DNA from: Chrysochromulina tobinii
Taxonomy: Eukaryota > Haptophyta > Prymnesiales > Chrysochromulinaceae
Assembly: GCA_001275005.1 (NCBI GenBank)
Contig: JWZX01001331.1
Coordinates: 1 to 18,613 of the forward strand
Reading direction: 5' to 3'
DNA: 18,613 nucleotides
Position numbers and translations under genes: made by a program. The notes beneath the pieces are model-generated. The model did no database searches. It saw only the letters and a list, made by a program, of their open reading frames with translations, and had not been told where the DNA came from. Positions 14,029 to 18,613 of this stretch are shown here, in pieces (position 1 is the stretch's first letter; each line of letters begins with the position of its first letter).

Positions 14029-16134
14029 ATGTCTGCACTTATACCGAATGAGCTTGAGCTTGTCGAGCAGCCTGCGTCGGGATTTGGGCTCTTAAATCGC
14101 GCGAATAATTCGGAACGCCTCGCCTTCGGATACCAGGCGCCCTCAGCGTGCTACTTTACGGATGAAACGATCGAGCTGCCTGGCGGGCTCGTGTGCCGCA
14201 AGCCACCGCCCTTTGCACAACCAAAGGCGCGACTGCCTTTGCTCACATCGGCGACCGGCGCCAAGCCGCTGCTCAGCGCAGCGCTGGCGCGGAAGCACGC
14301 GTCATCGGACAATATGCTCATCGTGACGTACGTGAATCGCGTGCGCGTCGACTTTGCACTTGCATGGGTGCGCCACCTCACGGCCTTGAAGCAGCCGCAC
14401 CACCTCGTGGCCGCGCTGGACGGGGACGCGCTCGCAGCCCTCGAGGCCCACGGTGTGGCCACTTACCTTTTGAACTACTCGATGCTCGGCGGCGACGACA
14501 CGGGGTGGGGAACGCAAGCGTTCCGCAAGCTTGGGCTTGTCAAGGTTCAAATGGTCCTTGACTTGGCGCGCACTGGCGTCGACACCCTCACCGTCGACGC
14601 GGACGCCATCATCCTGCGCGACCCGCTGCCATACTTTCGCCGGTACCCGCAGGCCGACGTGCTCATGAGCTCAGACCACCTCAATGCCACCAACGGCTAT
14701 GATGACGACGGGCTCGAGAGCGAGGATGCCTTTGGCAGCGCGTTCAACATTGGGTTCATCTTCATTCGTAGCCGCGCGGTCGAATTCGTCCAAGCGTGGC
14801 GCGACGCATGCTTTGAGCATGCGAGCTCCTGGGACCAGCAGCTGTTCGCCGACGTGCTGCGCCGCGACGACGGCGGCGAGGCCGGCAGCGCCTCGGGGCC
14901 ACGAACCGTCCGACGTACCGACCGTTTGGTACCGATGAGATTCCGCACGAGCGTGGGCATGCCAGTCCTCGCGGGCGTATTGCCTGTGGCGCTCTTCGCT
15001 TCTGGACACACGTACTTCGTGCAGCGGATGGCGCACAGGATGCGCACGACGCCCTACATGGTGCACGCGACCTTCCAATACGGTGGTTCGCAAGGCAAGC
15101 GCCATCGGCTCCGTGAGGCAATGATATGGGAGGATGAGCCTGAGTACTACACGACGCGGATGCTCTCCTATGAAGCGGACGTGCCATCAGAGCTCGTGTA
15201 CCCGGCAGCACGGGCGACGCGCCGTCTGCACGCGCGACGCGCCGGCAGCACGCCCGATGCGCCGGTGTGCAACCAGAGCCAAGGCGAGCCCATGACCGTC
15301 GAGGATCACTTTCGGCTCGTGAACCACCAGCTGCGTCAGCTACGCAACGCGCTCGCGCTAGCTCAGGCGCTCGGCCGCGTGCTCATCTTACCGCGGCTCG
15401 TGTGTGGGCTGGACCGATGGTGGGCGCCGCACAAGGGCAACATCCCGGGTGCGGACACGCGGCTGCCGCTGCTCGAGTGCCCTGCGGACCACGTCATTGA
15501 CCTTGAGGCGATGGGCAAGCCCGAGGCTTTGCTCCGCGAGCACAGCATCCTGTGCAACCCGCGCATGCCCGCTGCCGCCCTGCGCGAGGCCGCACACGAG
15601 AGGCTCCCGGTGAGGCTCCCGGGTGTCGGCTGGACGTTTGGCTCCGGAGAGGAGGGCAACGGGGGGACGAGCGGCGGCGGCAGCAGCAACGATGGCGAGG
15701 GCATGGCGACACGCATCAGCGACCTCCTCTACCGACAGGGCACGCACGACGAGCTCTATGCCCAAGCCCAGCACCGGCGGCTCGCCGTTGCCAAGCTCCT
15801 CGGGCGCCTGGACCAGCAGTACGCGAAGACGGCCGTGCTCAAAGTCTCCGGCCCGCTGCCCGACTATCGCGATCTGCTGGGCGGCGAGGGTCGCTCTGGG
15901 GATGCGGAAGACGAGGACGCTGACACCGTCGTGCGCGCGCACGCGGGTGCGAACGCGGTCGGCCCATTTGAGAGGACGGTGGAGTCGTGGGCGTCGCTGT
16001 GGTGCTGTAAGAATCCGCCGGGCGGCAAAGGGGCCGGGCACATATGGTATGACTTCCTTTGGGACGTGGTGCCGCACCACGATCGGCACCGGCGGATCTG
16101 GAAGGAACCGTGGAAGCCAATCATGGGTCCCTGA
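14029..16134 (+). CDS. GT77-like glycosyltransferase (nucleotide-diphospho-sugar transferase)
   Basis: Members of GT77 transfer arabinose, xylose or galactose onto wall glycoproteins and polysaccharides in the Golgi. The 701-codon ORF shows the fold in order: MLIVTYVNRVRVDFALAWVR at about 96, LDGDALAALEAHGV, then RKLGLVKVQMVLDLA and TVDADAIILRDPLPYF, with the DxD metal/sugar-nucleotide motif at D190-D192, then FNIGFIFIRS and WDQQLFADVL. The C-terminal half (from about 421) has LVNHQLRQLRNALALAQALG, RVLILPRLVCGLDRW and IPGADTRLPLLECPADHV, as in the extended plant and algal members. No signal anchor follows the ATG; an AG acceptor at 14023 suggests a 5' exon is missing. There is no intron for 2.1 kb. 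The acceptor sugar cannot be told. Confidence 0.8.
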   Translation: MSALIPNELELVEQPASGFGLLNRANNSERLAFGYQAPSACYFTDETIELPGGLVCRKPPPFAQPKARLPLLTSATGAKPLLSAALARKHASSDNMLIVTYVNRVRVDFALAWVRHLTALKQPHHLVAALDGDALAALEAHGVATYLLNYSMLGGDDTGWGTQAFRKLGLVKVQMVLDLARTGVDTLTVDADAIILRDPLPYFRRYPQADVLMSSDHLNATNGYDDDGLESEDAFGSAFNIGFIFIRSRAVEFVQAWRDACFEHASSWDQQLFADVLRRDDGGEAGSASGPRTVRRTDRLVPMRFRTSVGMPVLAGVLPVALFASGHTYFVQRMAHRMRTTPYMVHATFQYGGSQGKRHRLREAMIWEDEPEYYTTRMLSYEADVPSELVYPAARATRRLHARRAGSTPDAPVCNQSQGEPMTVEDHFRLVNHQLRQLRNALALAQALGRVLILPRLVCGLDRWWAPHKGNIPGADTRLPLLECPADHVIDLEAMGKPEALLREHSILCNPRMPAAALREAAHERLPVRLPGVGWTFGSGEEGNGGTSGGGSSNDGEGMATRISDLLYRQGTHDELYAQAQHRRLAVAKLLGRLDQQYAKTAVLKVSGPLPDYRDLLGGEGRSGDAEDEDADTVVRAHAGANAVGPFERTVESWASLWCCKNPPGGKGAGHIWYDFLWDVVPHHDRHRRIWKEPWKPIMGP

Positions 16135-16544
16135 AGGGCTCGATCATTACGGCCAGATCACGGCGCTCGAGTGGCGCAGTGCCAGTGCTCGACACGTTTC
16201 CGACGTAGCGCGCTAGCCGCCCGGCGGCGCGGCGGGGTGCGGGGACGCGACACCGCAGTCCGCGCGCCGCTGCGCGGCTCGGCGCTCGCGGGTTAGGGGT
16301 GTTCGCTCCCCACCCGGACCCTTTACGCCCCGAGCTTTAATTTTTTTCAGGTTGACTTAGGGCCCATCCAACCTACACCTGGAGCGTTGGGAATTGAATG
16401 CGATTCACGTCATAAAAAAGCGACCTGCTCATAGGAACAGCGACGATCCCTACGGTGACGCGTGTGAGTTCCCCGTGGGAAAAGCATGCCCATCCGGGAC
16501 AGGGGTGAGCCTATAGGGGTACACAGCAACACAGGGATCACGCG
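16135..16544. other. Intergenic region between convergent genes
   Basis: 410 bp without a supported gene, presumably two 3' UTRs. It has a short hairpin GGGG-TGTTCGCT-CCCC near 16295-16312, an oligo-T run at 16340 and ATAAAAAA at 16412, but no AATAAA on either strand. Confidence 0.5.
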
Positions 16545-18347
16545 CTAGTCGGCGAACGCGTGGAACGCGTCCTTGATCTCCTGGTTGAGCGCCTTGAAGT
16601 GCGCCACGAGCTTGGCCTCGCCGTCCCCGGGGAGCTGGAACTTCTGCGAGACGATCTTGTAGATGGTGTCGTTCATGGTGGTCTTGATGCGATGGCACGT
16701 GATCTTGTTCTCGGCGGTCGAGTTCTCGATCGCCTTCTTGGCGAGATTATAGAACTCGACGATGTTGAGCATCATCCAGACTGACTTGTAAAAGGGGCAC
16801 ACTCGATCGTACTCGGAGAAGCCGTTCTGCTGCAGGTAGTCATCCTTGATGATCTTGGCGACCTCGAGGATGAGCTTGTCGCTCTCAGCGAGCGAGTCCT
16901 TGCCGACGAGCTGCACGATCTCGGTCAGGTCGTCCTCGGTCTGCAGGATCTCCTTGCACACGGTGCGCATGGGCGGGAACTGAGGGTAGTTGACCTCGTA
17001 CCACGGGTCCAGAGCACGCAGGTACTTTGAGTACGAGAGCAGCCAGTGGAGCGAAGGGAAGTGCTTGCGCTGGGCGAGCTTCTTGTCAAGCCCCCAGAAG
17101 ACCTGCACAATGCCCAGGGTGGCGGCGCACACGGGGTCCGAGAAGTCGCCACCGGGGGGCGAGACGGCGCCGACGATGGAGATGGAGCCGATGCGTTCCG
17201 GCGTGCCCATCAGAGTGGCCTTGCCCGAGCGTTCGTAGAAGGAGGCGAGGCGGGCGCCGAGGTAGGCGGGGTAGCCCGAATCGGCGGGCATCTCGGCCAG
17301 ACGGCCAGAGATCTCACGCAGCGCCTCAGCCCAGCGCGAGGTCGAGTCGGCCATCATGGATGCGTCCATGCCCATGTCGCGCATGTACTCGGCCATCGTG
17401 ATGCCCGTATAAATGGAGGCCTCGCGGGCGGCGACGGGCATGTTCGAGGTGTTCGCAACGAGGGTGGTGCGCTTCATGATCGACTCTTGCTTGCCGTTCA
17501 CCTCCATCGTCAGCTCAGGGAAGTCCTTGAGCACCTCCGCCATCTCGTTGCCACGCTCGCCGCAGCCGACGTAAATGATGCAATCAGAATTGGAGTACTT
17601 GGACAAGGCCTGCGAGATGACGGTCTTGCCGCAGCCAAAGGCGCCGGGCACGGCGCAGGTGCCGCCGAGCACCGACGGGAAGAGCGCGTCGATGACCCGC
17701 TGGCCGGTCAGCAGCGGCGCGTCGCCCGCAAGCTTCTCAGTGACGGGGCGCGGGGTGCGCACGGGCCAGAACTGCTGCATCGTGTGCTGCGTCTCTTTGC
17801 CCTCGAACATGGTCTTCATGACGCACGACTCGATGGTGTACGAGCCCTTGGGGGCCACGTAGGTGACCTTGCCCGCCGTGCCGTGCTTGAGCATGATCTT
17901 GTGCAGGATGATGTTGTTCTCCTGGACCTCGCCGATGATGTCGCCGCCGGACACGACGTCGCCGACCTTGACGCCGGTTGGCACAAAGAGCCAGTCCTTG
18001 TCGTTGTCGAGGGCAGCGGCGGAGATGCCGCGGGGAATGTAGATGGACTGGGTGAGCTCGGCGATCTTCTCGAGCGGGCGCTGAATACCGTCGTAGATGC
18101 GACCCATGCAGCCAGGGCCAAGCTGCAGCGAAAGCGGCTGGCCCGTGCAGGTGACGGGGTCGCCCACGGTCAGACCGGAGGTCTCCTCGTACACCTGGAT
18201 GGTAGCGCGGTCCTCCTCAAGACGGATGATCTCGCCCACAAGGCTGTTGTGGCCGACGCGCACGAGCTCGTACATCGCCGCGCCGAGCATATTATCGGCG
18301 ATAACGACGGGGCCGGAGACGGAGTACACACCACCGACGCGCGCCAT
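16545..18347 (-). CDS. ATP6V1A: V-type proton ATPase catalytic subunit A
   Basis: Subunit A hydrolyses ATP in the cytosolic V1 head and drives proton pumping into vacuoles, Golgi and endosomes. The 600-codon ORF is intronless and close to the family length (about 610-620). Visible features are an N-terminal beta barrel ([16 protein letters not shown]), the A-type non-homologous region (about 115-205, [14 protein letters not shown]), the P-loop GAFGCGKT at 235-242, GCGERGNEM with the catalytic Glu at about 261-269, [20 protein letters not shown] at about 331-350, and the helical C-terminal domain ending DAFHAFAD. The ATG is in a good context (GCAGCCATGGCG), and the residues right after it match the family, so the start is secure. 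Nothing is missing. It is convergent with the GT77-like gene. Its lack of introns contrasts with the intron-laden genes at 1-11.5 kb. Confidence 0.98.
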   Translation of the reverse strand: MARVGGVYSVSGPVVIADNMLGAAMYELVRVGHNSLVGEIIRLEEDRATIQVYEETSGLTVGDPVTCTGQPLSLQLGPGCMGRIYDGIQRPLEKIAELTQSIYIPRGISAAALDNDKDWLFVPTGVKVGDVVSGGDIIGEVQENNIILHKIMLKHGTAGKVTYVAPKGSYTIESCVMKTMFEGKETQHTMQQFWPVRTPRPVTEKLAGDAPLLTGQRVIDALFPSVLGGTCAVPGAFGCGKTVISQALSKYSNSDCIIYVGCGERGNEMAEVLKDFPELTMEVNGKQESIMKRTTLVANTSNMPVAAREASIYTGITMAEYMRDMGMDASMMADSTSRWAEALREISGRLAEMPADSGYPAYLGARLASFYERSGKATLMGTPERIGSISIVGAVSPPGGDFSDPVCAATLGIVQVFWGLDKKLAQRKHFPSLHWLLSYSKYLRALDPWYEVNYPQFPPMRTVCKEILQTEDDLTEIVQLVGKDSLAESDKLILEVAKIIKDDYLQQNGFSEYDRVCPFYKSVWMMLNIVEFYNLAKKAIENSTAENKITCHRIKTTMNDTIYKIVSQKFQLPGDGEAKLVAHFKALNQEIKDAFHAFAD

Positions 18348-18613
18348 GGCTGCTTGTTCTGCGCAAGGGATGGTGTGCCAGGGAGGGTCTCAGCGAGTGT
18401 CGGAGGCAACCAGGCCACGGCACGCGCAGGCGTCGCGCAGAGACTGACTCACGAAGAGGACACTCTCGCAACAAGGTGCTGAGTGTGAATGTGATTACAA
18501 AACACCAATCCAGCTTTTCCGGCCACGGGGATGCGCTATGTCTTCGGCGCTCGCTACTCTCCAACAGAGACGACGCTGGCTAACTCGGCAACGCCGCTGC
18601 CTGGACCTGATCC
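18348..18613. promoter_or_regulatory. Upstream region of the V-ATPase gene
   Basis: 266 bp to the window end, holding the 5' UTR and probably the promoter. CCAAT occurs on the plus strand at about 18505, in reverse relative to the gene. No TATA box is seen. Confidence 0.3.

Noticed and set aside
17046-18482. 478-codon plus-strand frame opposite the V-ATPase gene
   Set aside because: It is antisense to a fully conserved V-ATPase subunit A and mirrors its codon bias.

Overview
The window is nuclear DNA from a GC-rich eukaryote. Genes have small spliceosomal introns (GT-AG plus some GC-AG) and are spaced well apart, with no operons. A glutaredoxin with a signal-peptide-like leader (as for complex plastids), a GT77-type glycosyltransferase, alanine/proline-rich proteins and GC-AG introns suggest a secondary-plastid microalga, most likely a haptophyte. 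That placement is inference; no marker here proves it.

Layout. 1-5190 (+) is the 3' part of a long Ala-rich, coiled-coil-like gene with about ten small introns. 5353-5781 (+) is a Cys-rich, sequon-rich ORF. 6128-6771 (-) is a three-exon CGFS monothiol glutaredoxin. It is divergent from an unrecognised two-part ORF region at 6869-7758 (+). 7759-9096 has no confident gene, but holds an 80-90 bp direct repeat, one orphan open frame and a four-run C7-8 tract. 9097-11458 (+) is a GH51 arabinofuranosidase-like gene that looks decayed: several frame breaks, and the expected catalytic acid/base segment is not found. 11857-13752 (-) is a single-pass membrane protein with a discoidin-like ectodomain and a PPPPKR-repeat tail. 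14029-16134 (+) is a GT77-like glycosyltransferase. 16545-18347 (-) is an intact V-ATPase catalytic subunit A.

The most interesting signal is in the introns. In the Ala-rich gene and again in the GH51-like gene they share nearly identical 5' ends (GTGAGT-STCGTTAATTGCCTC), shared 3' ends (GCCTCCCTCATCAG) and a degenerate 10-11 bp unit (TGATGRCCTC / TGATTGCCTC / TGATGACGCCC). Many are bracketed by direct repeats of the exon sequence around the splice junction. All well-defined introns of the first gene are phase 0. This looks like an introner-like family, or a tandem-duplication route of intron gain, caught at several stages: duplicated acceptors, a duplicated exon-intron junction, an in-frame antisense copy inside an exon, and a GC-AG intron built from three 68-bp copies of the exon edge. 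The V-ATPase, GT77 and discoidin-like ORFs are long and uninterrupted, which argues against poor sequence quality as the cause of the broken GH51-like frame.

The genes do not form an evident pathway. The GT77-like and GH51-like genes both belong to families linked to arabinose-containing glycans, but their proximity may be chance.
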